The notes below the pieces were generated by a model. That model was not told the origin of the DNA. It saw only the letters and a list, made by a program, of their open reading frames with translations, and did no database searches. Shown here piece by piece: positions 1-6,417 of a DNA stretch of 8,225 nucleotides. The stretch comes from JBOHRE01 sp050732635 (GTDB taxonomy: Bacteria; Gemmatimonadota; Gemmatimonadetes; Longimicrobiales; RSA9), in NCBI GenBank assembly GCA_050732635.1, contig JBOHRE010000126.1, positions 1-8,225 on the forward strand, given 5' to 3'. Made by a program: the position numbers and the translations under genes. The first letter of the stretch is position 1. Every line of letters starts with the position of its first letter.

Positions 1-1
1 C

Positions 2-439
2 GACTGCGCCGAGGGCGGGCTGGCGGTCGCGCTGGCCGAGTGCTGCGTCGCCGACAGCGCGCGGCCGCTCGGGCTGGACGTGCACCTGAGCGACGCGCAG
101 GCCGCGCCAGCTTCGGACGCGCCGCCTCGCGCGCGAGCGGCGGCATGGCTGTTCGGCGAGGCGCAGGGGCGGATCGTGCTGTCGTGTCCGGAGGAGGATG
201 TCGACCGCGTGCTCGACGTCGCGCGTGAGAACGACGTGCCCGCTGCGCGCATCGGCACGGTCGGGACGGTCGAGGGGCGCTTTCGCATCGCGGTTGCCGG
301 CGCCGGCGTCGAGGCGAGCGCGATCGATCTTCCCGTGGGCGACGTCGCCATCGAGTACCACGAGGCGCTGCCACGCATCATGGAGGGCGAGCCGGGCGCG
401 GTCGAGGTGGCGGTGGAGCATCCGGCGATGCCGCGGTGA
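2..439 (+). CDS. purL: Phosphoribosylformylglycinamidine synthase, PurL (C-terminal part, 5' truncated by window edge)
   Basis: PurL catalyses ATP- and glutamine-dependent conversion of FGAR to FGAM, step 4 of de novo purine synthesis in the cytoplasm. In bacteria with the small form it works with PurQ and PurS. Only the last 145 residues are present, read from base 2. Seen in the sequence: the near-terminal glycine-rich motif DCAEGGLAVALAE, followed by LFGEAQGRIVLS and then GTVGTVEGRFRI, the usual order at the end of the AIR-synthase-like C-terminal domain. The ending YHEALPRIMEG is also typical. The stop is TGA 437-439. Its last bases overlap the GTG start of the next gene (436-438), which implies translational coupling. 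Internal GTG 80 is not a real start, because conserved PurL sequence lies upstream of it. The identification is firm. Whether the full protein is the small or large form cannot be seen here. Confidence 0.93.
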   Translation, partial: DCAEGGLAVALAECCVADSARPLGLDVHLSDAQAAPASDAPPRARAAAWLFGEAQGRIVLSCPEEDVDRVLDVARENDVPAARIGTVGTVEGRFRIAVAGAGVEASAIDLPVGDVAIEYHEALPRIMEGEPGAVEVAVEHPAMPR

Positions 440-1047
440 GATCGGGCTGGGGCTGGGGCTTGGGCTGGGGAACGACGTCGTGTGACCGGCGGCCACTCCC
501 GCTGCTGTCGTTTCGGGTGCTGCCGATCGTTTTCGCTTCGGCGTGCATCATCGTGCCGGGGGCGACGCTGCCGTCGACGCCCGCACCGGATGGGCCGGCT
601 GCGGGCGCGGGCGCGTGCGGCACGGTGGGCGGGCAGGTGGTCGAGCTGATCAACCTGCTGCGTGAAGATGCGGGGCTGCCGGCGCTGGTCGTGGACACGC
701 GGCTGGTCGCGTCGGCCGGCGTGCAGAGCGATTACATGGCCGCGCGCGGGATCATGTCACACACCGGGCCGGGCGGCTCCACGACGGGCCAGCGCGCGGC
801 GGCCGCCGGCTACGGCTGGAGCTGGATCGCGGAGAACGTCGCGGTCGGGCAGGCAGCGCCCCGCGAGGTCGTAGCCGGCTGGAGATCGAGCGCCGGCCAC
901 CGCGCGAACATGCTGGACCGCGACGCGCGCCATGTCGGCATCGGCTACAGCTACAACGCCGACAACCGCTACCGCCACTTCTGGGTCGCGGTCTTCGGCC
1001 TGACGCGCGGCGCCACCGCGCCGCCAGCCGGCGGCTGCCACCCGTGA
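436..1047 (+). CDS. Exported CAP (SCP/PR-1/YkwD-like) domain protein, copy 1
   Basis: 203 residues. A CAP-superfamily fold is indicated by the motif series SHTG (residues 108-111, H109), AENVAVG (132-138, E133), W149 followed by GHRANML (154-160, H155), HVGIGY (166-171) and FWVAVFG (182-188). These are the hallmarks of bacterial YkwD-type CAP domains, starting near residue 66. Their molecular role is mostly unknown; they are usually secreted. A signal sequence is likely: Arg18-Arg19, then a hydrophobic run to about residue 42. It contains ASAC (Cys37), a weak lipobox, so lipoprotein status is uncertain. Cys61 and Cys201 flank the domain and could form a disulfide. The start is GTG 436, overlapping the purL TGA. 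There is no good Shine-Dalgarno at normal distance, so coupling is assumed. Residues 4-11 (GWGWGLGW) are encoded by a G-rich repeat. TTG 460 is an alternative start inside that repeat, and GTG 517 would remove the charged part of the signal. Confidence 0.85.
   Translation: MRSGWGWGLGWGTTSCDRRPLPLLSFRVLPIVFASACIIVPGATLPSTPAPDGPAAGAGACGTVGGQVVELINLLREDAGLPALVVDTRLVASAGVQSDYMAARGIMSHTGPGGSTTGQRAAAAGYGWSWIAENVAVGQAAPREVVAGWRSSAGHRANMLDRDARHVGIGYSYNADNRYRHFWVAVFGLTRGATAPPAGGCHP
444..470 (+). repeat. G-rich (GGGGCT)n array at the start of CAP gene 1, potential G-quadruplex
   Basis: Five runs of three or four G (444-446, 449-452, 455-458, 462-464, 467-470) are separated by CT or CTT. This satisfies the usual G-quadruplex pattern on the coding strand and mRNA. 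It begins 8 bases after the GTG start of the CAP gene and encodes alternating Gly and Trp/Leu. A near-copy lies at 6457-6483, again at the start of an exported-protein gene. A hexamer array with one T insertion is what is seen; quadruplex formation is inferred. Confidence 0.85.
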
Positions 1048-1895
1048 CGGCACGAGGCACAGCGCGACCTGCCGCCTCATTGGCGACGCGCCCGATTCTC
1101 GTCTTGTGCACCGGCGTCGTCGTAGGCTGCGCACCGGTACTGGCGACGTCGCCCGAGCCGCTGCCGGCGCTCGAGTGCCTGACGCCGATGGAGCGTGACC
1201 TGCTCGACCGGATCAACGCGGCCCGGGCGGAGCGCGGCGTCGCCGCGCTGCGGCCGCAGGCCGCCCTGATCGCCGCGGCCCGGGCGCACAGCGCCGATCT
1301 CGCCGCTTCCGACCTGTGGGGCCATACCGGCAGCGGCAACTCGACGCCGTTCAGCCGCGCAGCGGCCGCCGGTTACCGCTACGCGCACCTGAGCGAGAAC
1401 GTCGCCGCCGGCTGGTCCATGGCCGAGACCGCCTTCGCCAGCTGGTGGCACAGCCCGGCGCACCGCCGCGCCATGCTCTCACGCCGGGCGCAGGAGGTCG
1501 GGATCGGCCATGTCCACCTCGAGGGCTCCGACCTGGGGCACTACTGGACCGCCGTGTTCGCCTCGCCCGCCGAGCGCACCACCCCGCACGCACGGGGCGG
1601 AATGGCCAACGACGAGCCCGGCTGGCCGTACCCCCGGCCGACGCCGGCACGTAGCCGCCGCCGGCTCCACCGCCGGCCGTCGCCGGCCTCCCCGCCCGAA
1701 CGAGTTCGGAGCAGGCAGCGCCGCCGCGGCACCATCAACCACCAACCACCAACCATCAACGGGTTGCGGGGCTCGGACGAAGGGCCGTCGCGCGGCGTCG
1801 GCCGCCGGTCGGCCGCCGTTCGGGGACCGGGGCCGGGCGCAGGGGGTACGCATGGCGGCAGGGCGCTCGGGCGCCGGGTTGCGAGCGTCTGGTAG
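1044..1895 (+). CDS. CAP (SCP/PR-1/YkwD-like) domain lipoprotein, copy 2, with doubtful C-terminal extension
   Basis: The open frame is 283 residues from GTG 1044, which overlaps the TGA of copy 1 by four bases. The N-terminus has a short basic region, a hydrophobic stretch and the lipobox VVGC (Cys29), so a membrane-anchored lipoprotein is likely. The CAP domain spans about residues 49-173: GHTG (93-96, H94), SENVAAG (117-123, E118), SWWHSPAHRRAML (133-145, H140), VGIGH and HYWTAVF (166-172). It has the same motif order as copy 1, so the two probably arose by duplication or were recruited together. After residue 173 the frame continues for 110 Arg/Pro/Gly-rich residues without any recognisable fold. 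It crosses a 7-bp tandem repeat and an 11-bp duplication and ends at a TAG at the foot of a terminator-like hairpin. This tail may be non-coding run-on: a one-base insertion in the C5 run at 1631-1635 would end the protein at TAG 1652-1654, giving 203 residues, the length of copy 1. Function beyond the family is unknown. Confidence 0.8.
   Translation: MTARGTARPAASLATRPILVLCTGVVVGCAPVLATSPEPLPALECLTPMERDLLDRINAARAERGVAALRPQAALIAAARAHSADLAASDLWGHTGSGNSTPFSRAAAAGYRYAHLSENVAAGWSMAETAFASWWHSPAHRRAMLSRRAQEVGIGHVHLEGSDLGHYWTAVFASPAERTTPHARGGMANDEPGWPYPRPTPARSRRRLHRRPSPASPPERVRSRQRRRGTINHQPPTINGLRGSDEGPSRGVGRRSAAVRGPGPGAGGTHGGRALGRRVASVW
1731..1760 (+). repeat. Heptamer tandem repeat, ACCA(T/C)CA x 4.3
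   Basis: Four perfect 7-bp units, ACCATCA, ACCACCA, ACCACCA and ACCATCA, are followed by AC. The tract has no G on the + strand and is much less GC-rich than its surroundings. Unit order is mirror-like (T, C, C, T). It sits in the doubtful tail of CAP gene 2, about 185 bases before purF, and would encode TINHQPPTIN if translated. It looks like an intergenic simple repeat and not like protein sequence. Confidence 0.9.
1797..1818 (+). repeat. Perfect 11-bp tandem duplication (GTCGGCCGCCG x 2)
   Basis: Bases 1797-1807 and 1808-1818 are identical. The duplication lies between the heptamer repeat and the purF leader hairpin. Short GC-rich duplications of this kind arise easily by slippage; no function is implied. 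Confidence 0.8.
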
Positions 1896-1926
1896 GGAGG
1901 CGAGGTTGGCGCCTCCCTTCGCGTTT
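1894..1926 (+). terminator. Hairpin with weak T-rich tail upstream of purF (terminator or leader attenuator)
   Basis: A 9-bp perfect stem (AGGGAGGCG 1894-1902 with CGCCTCCCT 1910-1918) encloses a 7-base loop and is followed by TTCGCGTTT. The T tract is interrupted, so termination strength is uncertain. The stem base coincides with the TAG that closes the CAP-2 frame (1893-1895), a common position for a gene-end terminator. A second small stem (GTTTC 1923-1927 with GAAAC 1937-1941) follows and ends just before the purF ATG. The hairpin therefore either ends the purL-CAP1-CAP2 transcript or forms the 5' leader of purF. Confidence 0.55.
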
Positions 1927-1944
1927 CTGGGGCAGCGAAACTTC

Positions 1945-3324
1945 ATGTGCGGAATCGTCGGCGTCAGCGGCATCGAACACGCGGCCGAGCTCGCGTTCCT
2001 CGGGCTTTACGCGCTGCAGCACCGGGGTCAGGAAGCCGCCGGCATCGCAGTCGCGGGGCCGGACGGGGCGACGCGGCTGCACCGTGCGGCGGGCCTGGTC
2101 TCCGACTCCTTCGATGACCAGACGCTCGCGGCACTGCCCGGGCGCACGGCGTTGGCGCACACGCGGTATTCGACGGCGGGCGGGCCGGGCCTGAACAACG
2201 CGCAGCCCTTCGTGGTGCGCTACCGCGAGGGCGATCTGGCGCTCGCGCACAACGGCAACATCACGAACGCCCGCACGCTGCGTGAGGAGCTGGTCAATGA
2301 CGGCGCGCTGTTCCAGTCGACGATCGACACCGAAGTCATTGTCCATCTGATCGCGCGCTCGCGGGCAGCGACGCCAGAGGCGCAGATCCGTGAAGCGCTC
2401 TGCCGTCTGACCGGCGCCTATTCGGTGCTGATCACGATCGGCGAGACGCTTTACGCGGCGCGCGATCCGTGGGGCTTCCGGCCGCTCGTCCTCGGCCGGC
2501 GAGCCGATGGCTTCGTGCTGGCGAGCGAGTCCTGCGCCCTGGACATCATGAACGCCGACTTCAGCTGCGAGCTGCAGCCCGGCGAGTTTTTGCGGATCGA
2601 CCAAGGCGAGATCACACCGCTCCCTGCCCTGCCGTCGCGCGAGCGAGTGGCCCCCTGCATCTTCGAGCTGGTCTACTTCGCGCGACCGGATTCGGTGATG
2701 TGGAACATCAGCGTCGACCGGGCGCGCCGCGAGCTCGGCCGCTACCTCGCGCGCGAGCATCCGGTCGCCGCCGACTGCGTGTTCAGCGTGCCGGACTCGT
2801 CGAATTCCGCGGCACTGGGGTTCAGCGAAGAGAGCGGCATCCCGCTCGAGCTGGGACTGATTCGCAACCATTATGTCGGCCGCACCTTCATCCATCCGAC
2901 GCAGGCGGGCCGCGACTTTCGGGTGCGCATCAAGTACAACCCGGTACGGGAGGTGATCGAGGGCCGCCGCGTCGTGGTCGTCGACGACTCGTTGGTGCGC
3001 GGCACGACCAGCCGCGGTCTCATCTCGATGATCCGCGATGCGGGCGCGAAGGAGGTCCATTTCCGGGTTTCCTCACCGCCCGTTCGCCACCCGTGCTACT
3101 ACGGCATCGACATGCCGACGCGTGAGGAGCTGATCGGCGCGCAGAAGAACGTCGAGGAGATCCGCCAGCACCTGAACGTCGACTCGCTCGGCTATCTCTC
3201 GCTCGAGGGGATGAACGCGGCGGTGGCGGAGAACGGGCCGTTCTGCGATGCGTGTTTTTCGGGCAACTACAGCGCGCCGCTGGTCGACCTGAATGCGGGG
3301 CTCGGCGCCACGTCGCACTGCTAG
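1945..3324 (+). CDS. purF: Amidophosphoribosyltransferase (glutamine PRPP amidotransferase), Fe-S type
   Basis: 459 residues, normal length. The enzyme makes phosphoribosylamine from PRPP and glutamine, the committed first step of purine synthesis, in the cytoplasm. The start is ATG 1945, giving MCGIVG; removal of Met exposes Cys2 as the N-terminal glutaminase nucleophile. The N-terminal Ntn glutaminase domain shows HTRYSTAGG (Arg74), AHNGNI (Asn103-Gly104) and DTEV (Asp128), plus RDPWGFRPLVLG. The C-terminal phosphoribosyltransferase domain has the PRPP loop VVVVDDSLVRGTTS (343-356). Cys238, Cys384, Cys434 and Cys437 (CDAC) match the spacing of the four 4Fe-4S ligands of the Bacillus subtilis-type enzyme; the E. 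coli type lacks the cluster. No propeptide is needed, unlike the B. subtilis enzyme. The ribosome-binding site is weak (GGGG at 1929-1932, in a small hairpin loop). The frame is open far upstream, but no conserved sequence lies there. purL is two genes upstream, so this is a split purL-purF cluster. Confidence 0.97.
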   Translation: MCGIVGVSGIEHAAELAFLGLYALQHRGQEAAGIAVAGPDGATRLHRAAGLVSDSFDDQTLAALPGRTALAHTRYSTAGGPGLNNAQPFVVRYREGDLALAHNGNITNARTLREELVNDGALFQSTIDTEVIVHLIARSRAATPEAQIREALCRLTGAYSVLITIGETLYAARDPWGFRPLVLGRRADGFVLASESCALDIMNADFSCELQPGEFLRIDQGEITPLPALPSRERVAPCIFELVYFARPDSVMWNISVDRARRELGRYLAREHPVAADCVFSVPDSSNSAALGFSEESGIPLELGLIRNHYVGRTFIHPTQAGRDFRVRIKYNPVREVIEGRRVVVVDDSLVRGTTSRGLISMIRDAGAKEVHFRVSSPPVRHPCYYGIDMPTREELIGAQKNVEEIRQHLNVDSLGYLSLEGMNAAVAENGPFCDACFSGNYSAPLVDLNAGLGATSHC

Positions 3325-3533
3325 AGGGGTCCGGACGCTTCGGTCGGGCGGGCGCTACTGCGTTAGGCAGCCGGTCCGGCGGTGTCGCGGCGGTGCAGCG
3401 CTGGCGCGGGGGCTTCGCCGGTTTCGTTGCGCGGCCGCCGCGCTGCTGTCACGCCGCCGTAACCGCCCGTCGCCGCTGCGCACACTCCGGTGCTGGCCAC
3501 GGCTCGGCTGCGCGTGGCCCGAATCTTGTTCGC

Positions 3534-3566
3534 CCTGCCTTCGGGATCCGTGGCTTCGGGCAGGAG
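3534..3566 (+). promoter_or_regulatory. ppdK Shine-Dalgarno (AGGAG) within a possible masking hairpin
   Basis: AGGAG at 3562-3566 lies 9 bases before the ppdK ATG at 3576 and fixes that start. Upstream CCTGCC (3534-3539) can pair with GGCAGG (3559-3564), with an extra G-U pair inside. This would cover the first three bases of the Shine-Dalgarno. The rest of the gap after purF (3325-3533) is GC-rich and shows no clear promoter or terminator to my eye. Confidence 0.6.
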
Positions 3567-3575
3567 CAAGACGGT

Positions 3576-6338
3576 ATGGCGCAGCGGCTGGTGTACTGTT
3601 TCGGGCAGCAGCGAACGGAGGGCGGCAGGGACGACCGGGCGCTGCTGGGCGGCAAGGGCGCGAACCTCGCCGAGATGACCCGGATCGGCGTGCCGGTCCC
3701 ACCGGGCTTCACGATCACCACGACCGTCTGCCAGCAGTACCTGCGTGATGGCGCGCTGCCCGGCTCGCTCGCGAGCGAGGTCGAAGCGGCGGTGCGCCGT
3801 CTGGAGCAGGAGACCGGCAAGCGATTCGGCGACGACGCGGGTGTGCCGCTACTGGTCTCGGTGCGCAGCGGTGCGGCAGCGTCGATGCCCGGCATGATGG
3901 ACACGATCCTCAACCTGGGCCTGAACGATCGGACCGTCGCCGCGCTCGCGGCCGCGGCCGACAACGAGCAGTTCGCGTACGACTCCTACCGGCGTTTCCT
4001 GCAGATGTATGGCGAGGTCGTGCTGAGCGTGGAGTCGCGCAAGTTCGAGCGGCTGCTGCGCGAGGCCCGCCAGCGCCGTGGCGTGGCGAGCGACACGGAG
4101 CTCAGCGCCGGTGACCTGCGCCAGCTCGTCGCCGAGTTCAAGACGCTGATCCGCAGTGATACGGGCGCTGACTTCCCGGATGAGCCGGAGGCTCAGCTCT
4201 GGGGCGCGATCGAGGCCGTCTTCCGCTCGTGGAACAACGAGCGGGCCATCCACTACCGTCGCGTGAACGGGATCCCGCACGATCTCGGCACGGCCGTGAG
4301 CGTGGTGGCGATGGTGTATGGGAACATGGGCGAGGATTCCGGCACCGGCGTCGCCTTCACGCGGCATCCGGCGACGGGCGAGGCGAAGCTGTTCGGCGAA
4401 TTCCTGCAGAACGCGCAGGGCGAGGACGTGGTGGCAGGCACGCGCGACCCGGTTTCCGTCGACGTCATGGCGCAGGTGCTACCGCGGGCGTACGCCGAGC
4501 TGTGCGATGTCGCTCAGCGTCTCGAGCGGCACTACCGCGACGCGCAGGACATCGAGTTCACGGTCGAGCGCGGCCAGCTCTACCTGCTGCAGACCCGAGC
4601 AGCCAAGCGCACGGCCGCGGCCGCCGTACGAATGGCCGTCGAGATGGTCGACGAGGGCCGAATCGATGAGCGTGACGCGCTCCTGCGCATCGATGCAGCG
4701 CAGATCGATCAGCTGCTGCACCCGCAGATCGACCCGGCTGCCAGCATCACGATCGTCGCCCGTGGTCTGCCCGCCTCACCGGGCGCGGAATCCGGCCGTG
4801 TCGTATTCGACCCGCGCGCCGCGGTCGACTGGAGTGCCCGAGGCGAGCCCGTCCTGCTGGTGCGCGAGGAGACCTCGCCGGACGACTTCGAGGGCATGGT
4901 CGCGTCGCGCGGCATTCTGACGGCGCGCGGAGGCATGACCTCGCACGCGGCCGTGGTCGCGCGTGGCATGGGCATGTGCTGCATCGTCGGCGCGCGCGAG
5001 ATCGAGATCGACCACCAGCAGCGTGTCTTCCACGCGAACGGCCGCACGGTCGCCGAGGGCGATTGGCTGACGCTCGACGGCACGACCGGACGGGTGCTGG
5101 CCGGCAAGGTGCCCACGGTCGCTGCTGCGGTCAGCAAGCCGTACCAGCGGCTCATGCGCTGGGCCGACGACCACCGGCGTCTCGGTGTGCGGGCGAACGC
5201 GGACACCGGGACCGACGCGTCCCGCGCGCGCGAGTATGGTGCGCAGGGGATCGGTCTCTGCCGCACGGAGCACATGTTCTTCCAGGATGGTCGGATCGAT
5301 GTTGTCCGCGAGATGATCCTCGCGGGCGACGCGGCCGGTCGACGCGCGGCGCTCGACCGGCTGCTGCCCATGCAGCGCGACGATTTTCGCGAGATCTTCC
5401 GGGCCATGGACGGCCTGCCAGTGACGATTCGGCTGCTCGATCCGCCGCTGCACGAGTTCCTGCCGTCGAGCGCTGCGGAAATCGCGCAGCTCGCGGAGCG
5501 CATGGGCATGGATGCGCGAGTGCTCGCGCAGCGCGTGGAGCGGCTGCGCGAAGCGAATCCCATGCTCGGGCACCGCGGCGTACGACTCGCGATCTCGTAC
5601 CCCGAGATCGCCGAGATGCAGACGCGCGCGATCTTCGAGGCCGCCGTCGATGCGACACGTCACGGCATCCGCGTCGTGCCGGAGGTGATGATCCCGCTGG
5701 TCGGCTTCGCCACCGAGCTGGAGCGGCAGGTCGAGCTGGTCCGGCGCGTCGCCGAGGAAGTCCTCGCCTCCGCACAGCTCGAGATCCGCTACCTGGTCGG
5801 CACGATGATCGAGGTGCCACGCGCTGCGCTCACGGCCGCCGCAATCGCCCGGCACGCCGACTTCTTCTCCTTCGGCACCAACGATCTGACGCAGACGACG
5901 CTCGGCATCTCGCGCGACGACGCCGGCAGCTTTCTGCCCGGCTACATCGATGCGGGCGTGATCGAGGCCGACCCATTCCGCACGCTCGACCGCGCCGGTG
6001 TGGGCCAGCTCGTCGAAACCGCGATCGAGTCCGGCCTCCGCGAACAGCCGCAGTTGAAGATCGGCATCTGCGGTGAGCACGGCGGCGATCCGCGCTCGAT
6101 CGAGTTCTTCCACGCGTGCGGGATGGATTACGTGTCGTGCTCGCCGTACCGCGTTCCCATCGCGAGGCTCGCGGCCGCGCAGGCCGCACTGCGCGAGGAG
6201 CAGGCCGAGCCGGTGGCGACCGAGAAGCGCCGGGCCGCACGGCACCGTTCGCGTCCGAGCACGGCACGCGGAACCCAGCCGAATGCCGATGGCCGCAGGA
6301 GGACGACGCAGCAACCCCACGACGTCCCGCCGCCGTAG
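3576..6338 (+). CDS. ppdK: Pyruvate, phosphate dikinase
   Basis: 920 residues; the family is usually about 875-900. It interconverts pyruvate + ATP + Pi with PEP + AMP + PPi, in the cytoplasm, serving gluconeogenesis or PPi-based glycolysis. Domains in order: N-terminal ATP-grasp/nucleotide-binding domain with LLGGKGANLAEM (about 24-35) and SVRSGAAASMPGMMDTILNLG; swivelling phosphohistidine domain with GGMTSHAAVVARG (catalytic His457); C-terminal PEP/pyruvate TIM barrel with CRTEHMF (Arg563), IRLLDPPLHEF (Arg619), IEVPRAA (Glu746), SFGTNDLTQ (Asn769) and GICGEHGG (Cys832, the general acid/base). Numbering is only 1-2 off the classical Clostridium symbiosum enzyme, so the core is complete. The start is ATG 3576, supported by AGGAG nine bases upstream; the frame is open upstream for another 108 codons without conservation. 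Odd: about 45 residues beyond the expected end are basic and low complexity (from about 6200), and may be run-on into the former intergenic region. Confidence 0.97.
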   Translation: MAQRLVYCFGQQRTEGGRDDRALLGGKGANLAEMTRIGVPVPPGFTITTTVCQQYLRDGALPGSLASEVEAAVRRLEQETGKRFGDDAGVPLLVSVRSGAAASMPGMMDTILNLGLNDRTVAALAAAADNEQFAYDSYRRFLQMYGEVVLSVESRKFERLLREARQRRGVASDTELSAGDLRQLVAEFKTLIRSDTGADFPDEPEAQLWGAIEAVFRSWNNERAIHYRRVNGIPHDLGTAVSVVAMVYGNMGEDSGTGVAFTRHPATGEAKLFGEFLQNAQGEDVVAGTRDPVSVDVMAQVLPRAYAELCDVAQRLERHYRDAQDIEFTVERGQLYLLQTRAAKRTAAAAVRMAVEMVDEGRIDERDALLRIDAAQIDQLLHPQIDPAASITIVARGLPASPGAESGRVVFDPRAAVDWSARGEPVLLVREETSPDDFEGMVASRGILTARGGMTSHAAVVARGMGMCCIVGAREIEIDHQQRVFHANGRTVAEGDWLTLDGTTGRVLAGKVPTVAAAVSKPYQRLMRWADDHRRLGVRANADTGTDASRAREYGAQGIGLCRTEHMFFQDGRIDVVREMILAGDAAGRRAALDRLLPMQRDDFREIFRAMDGLPVTIRLLDPPLHEFLPSSAAEIAQLAERMGMDARVLAQRVERLREANPMLGHRGVRLAISYPEIAEMQTRAIFEAAVDATRHGIRVVPEVMIPLVGFATELERQVELVRRVAEEVLASAQLEIRYLVGTMIEVPRAALTAAAIARHADFFSFGTNDLTQTTLGISRDDAGSFLPGYIDAGVIEADPFRTLDRAGVGQLVETAIESGLREQPQLKIGICGEHGGDPRSIEFFHACGMDYVSCSPYRVPIARLAAAQAALREEQAEPVATEKRRAARHRSRPSTARGTQPNADGRRRTTQQPHDVPPP

Positions 6339-6360
6339 ACTCACTCGTGGCGCGGCTACG

Positions 6361-6382
6361 TGCGGCCGTATAGAATGCCGCA
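6361..6382 (+). promoter_or_regulatory. -10-like box (TAGAAT) inside an inverted repeat, candidate promoter for the nucleotidase gene
   Basis: TAGAAT at 6371-6376 is one of very few A/T-rich hexamers in the region and differs from TATAAT at one position. No convincing -35 is seen 17 bases upstream. It is framed by the perfect inverted repeat TGCGGC (6361-6366) and GCCGCA (6377-6382), which could be an operator or a hairpin. A start of transcription near 6382-6384 would give a leader of about 68 bases before ATG 6451. Confidence 0.4.
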
Positions 6383-6405
6383 TGATCGAGGACGACACGG
6401 AGCTT

Positions 6406-6411
6406 GGAGGA
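6406..6411 (+). promoter_or_regulatory. Strong Shine-Dalgarno (GGAGGA) without a start codon at normal distance
   Basis: GGAGGA matches the anti-Shine-Dalgarno well, but no ATG, GTG or TTG lies 5-13 bases downstream. The next in-frame ATG is 6451. The bases between are largely taken up by the 6418-6448 hairpin. When that folds, the unpaired spacing to ATG 6451 is about 8 bases, which is normal. It may thus be the ribosome-binding site of the nucleotidase gene, bridged by structure. Confidence 0.45.
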
Positions 6412-6417
6412 CCCGGC

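Noticed and set aside
1510..1944. Extension of the purF frame upstream to 1510, or a start at ATG 1852 giving a 31-residue propeptide
   Set aside because: The 1510 part is out of frame with the CAP-2 domain and unconserved. MCGIVG at 1945 gives the catalytic Cys directly after Met. The propeptide idea would translate through the hairpin and has no supporting Shine-Dalgarno.
1756..3060. 434-codon open frame on the - strand
   Set aside because: Antisense to purF, low complexity, no motif; a shadow.
3252..3575. Extension of the ppdK frame upstream to 3252
   Set aside because: It overlaps the purF end in another frame, has no PPDK similarity, and a good AGGAG-ATG start exists at 3576.
6348..6363. 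Sigma-54-like promoter (TGGCGCG ... GTGC) upstream of the nucleotidase
   Set aside because: The GG and GC elements are one base off the required spacing, and no other sigma-54 context is visible.
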